From NCBI GenBank assembly GCA_028685945.1, contig JAQUCZ010000075.1, positions 1 through 6,049 on the forward strand: DNA of 6,049 bases, given 5' to 3'. The stretch's first letter is position 1. Each line of letters opens with the position of its first letter. Under the pieces are notes generated by a model. That model was not told the DNA's origin. It did not search any database and saw only the letters and a list, made by a program, of their open reading frames with translations. The position numbers and the translations under genes are program-made. This stretch comes from Sulfurimonadaceae bacterium. Its GTDB lineage: Bacteria; Campylobacterota; Campylobacteria; Campylobacterales; Sulfurimonadaceae. This document shows, piece by piece, positions 5,108 to 6,049 of this stretch.

Positions 5108-6049
5108 TTAATGACCGTTATTGTAAAAATATCGGTCTATACCGTCTGCCATTCCCGAGGCTAGAGAGTTTTGGTATTTCTCTTTGACGAGGCGTTTTGC
5201 CTCTTTGGGGTTGCTCACAAAACCGATCTCCACCAAAACAGAAGGCATCAAAGCCCCTACCAAAACCCAAAACGGTCCCTCTCGTACACCTGCATCGCGC
5301 ACGTCTTTGTAAAGTTTTCTACTCTCTTGGAGCATCCCCTGCTGCAGATCGATGGCAAGCTTGTTGGATGCGACGATATTATGGCTGTTTAGGGTATTTA
5401 AAAGGCTTTGTTTGCCGTAAAAATTCATATCGCTCAAGTCCGCCGAGTTCTCTTTTGCCGCTACGTTTTTGGCGCGCTCCGAACGAGACGGGGAGAGAAA
5501 ATAGGTCTCGATCCCGTTTGCGCTATTGCCGTCTATGGCATTTACGTGGATCGAGATAAACAAGTCGGCATTTTTATCGTTCGCAAATTTGGTGCGGTGG
5601 CTAAGCTTGACGAACTTGTCGCTGTCACGCGTCATATACACTTTGTAACCGCGTGCTTTGAGAATTTTTTGAAGCTTTTGCGCCACCTGAAGTACGATCA
5701 CCTTTTCGCGGTAATTTCTATACCCCACGGCTCCGGGGTCTTTGCCTCCGTGCCCTGCGTCGATCACGATCGTTTTATTTCTCTCAAACTGCTTTTTGGT
5801 ATCTTTTTTTTCCGGAACGGGTGCCGCTTTTGGAATAGGCGGTTTACGGGAATCCAATTTATTTTGGATATAGATAACGAGTTCGTTTTTCTCTTTTTTA
5901 AAACGTACGGTTACTTTGTTGTCGTCTTCGATCACGAGGCGCAAGGTATTGGGATCAAACTGCGCCAGTTTAATCCTTGAGAGCCCCTCTTTTCGCAAAT
6001 TTTGCGATTCGGTAAGCATCGAAGCGTGGATATCGAAAATATAGCGGTA
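5108..6049 (-). CDS. N-acetylmuramoyl-L-alanine amidase, Amidase_3 family (5' end outside window)
   Basis: This is a zinc amidase that cuts the bond between MurNAc and L-Ala in peptidoglycan, acting in the periplasm in cell separation and wall remodelling. The frame is open to the right edge; 313 residues are visible (counted from the edge), and the ATG at 6019 is internal to a domain, so the true start and any signal peptide lie outside. Residues 1 to about 62 (YRYIFDIHAS, IKLAQFDPNTLRLVIED, ELVIYI) resemble an AMIN-type targeting domain. A Pro/Lys-rich linker (about 65-90) follows, then the catalytic domain: VIDAGHGG (95-102, Zn ligand His100), NYREK (112-116, Glu115), FISIHVNA (164-171, His168) and LVEIGFVSNP (272-281, catalytic Glu274). 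Between them, about 188-245 is helical, in the position of the regulatory insertion of AmiB/AmiC that awaits an activator. It corresponds to AmiA of Campylobacter and Helicobacter. It is convergent with the phosphoesterase gene. Confidence 0.95.
   Translation of the reverse strand, partial: YRYIFDIHASMLTESQNLRKEGLSRIKLAQFDPNTLRLVIEDDNKVTVRFKKEKNELVIYIQNKLDSRKPPIPKAAPVPEKKDTKKQFERNKTIVIDAGHGGKDPGAVGYRNYREKVIVLQVAQKLQKILKARGYKVYMTRDSDKFVKLSHRTKFANDKNADLFISIHVNAIDGNSANGIETYFLSPSRSERAKNVAAKENSADLSDMNFYGKQSLLNTLNSHNIVASNKLAIDLQQGMLQESRKLYKDVRDAGVREGPFWVLVGALMPSVLVEIGFVSNPKEAKRLVKEKYQNSLASGMADGIDRYFYNNGH

Noticed and set aside
5408..5980. Open frame of 190 codons on the plus strand opposite the amidase gene
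   Set aside because: It lies wholly antisense to a gene with all catalytic motifs, has no recognisable domain and an unusual Phe/Arg/Val-rich composition expected of a shadow frame.
1..6049. Search for mobile elements, CRISPR arrays, tRNA/rRNA genes, toxin-antitoxin or phage-defence genes
   Set aside because: All substantial frames are accounted for by conserved chromosomal genes, gaps are short (largest 193 bp), and no long repeats, transposase motifs or cloverleaf sequences were seen.

Overview
The window is ordinary chromosomal DNA from a flagellated Gram-negative bacterium of the Campylobacterota (former Epsilonproteobacteria). It is more likely a free-living type (Sulfurimonas/Sulfuricurvum/Sulfurospirillum-like) than Campylobacter jejuni or Helicobacter pylori, because the coding DNA is not strongly AT-rich. 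The assignment rests on the protein sequences, on the gene order rpsO | rrf2-flhA (found, from memory, in Campylobacter, with rpsO-flhA-DHH phosphoesterase neighbours in Helicobacter), and on promoters with a clear TATAAT -10 and no evident -35. The genus is an inference; no database was searched.

Layout from left to right. (1) Positions 1-48 hold the first 16 codons of a minus-strand gene, probably a TrmN6-like tRNA methyltransferase, that runs off the left edge. (2) Positions 49-98 form a very compact divergent promoter region. (3) kdsB (99-818, +) makes CMP-Kdo for lipopolysaccharide. (4) A GC-rich hairpin terminator lies between the convergent kdsB and rpsO genes; its U-tract faces rpsO. 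(5) rpsO (886-1161, -) encodes ribosomal protein S15. (6) A 193-bp divergent intergenic region (1162-1354) carries the rpsO promoter and leader, an exact match to the DnaA-box 9-mer, an 8-bp inverted repeat and the rrf2 promoter. (7) A plus-strand operon follows: an Rrf2-family regulator with three cysteines suited to an Fe-S cluster (1355-1762), flhA (1774-3945, TTG start) and a DHH/DHHA1 phosphoesterase (3968-5047). (8) A 60-bp convergent gap holds a repeat cluster and a possible bidirectional terminator. (9) On the minus strand, 5108-6049 encodes an N-acetylmuramoyl-L-alanine amidase whose N-terminus lies beyond the right edge.

The genes serve envelope and motility housekeeping: Kdo activation for LPS, peptidoglycan hydrolysis for cell separation, the flagellar export gate, and translation/RNA functions. 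The most suggestive arrangement is the tight pairing of a probable Fe-S-sensing Rrf2 regulator with the flagellar export-gate gene, with a candidate operator just upstream. I see no mobile element, CRISPR array, tRNA or rRNA gene, defence cassette or other clearly undescribed system. The points of interest are regulatory.
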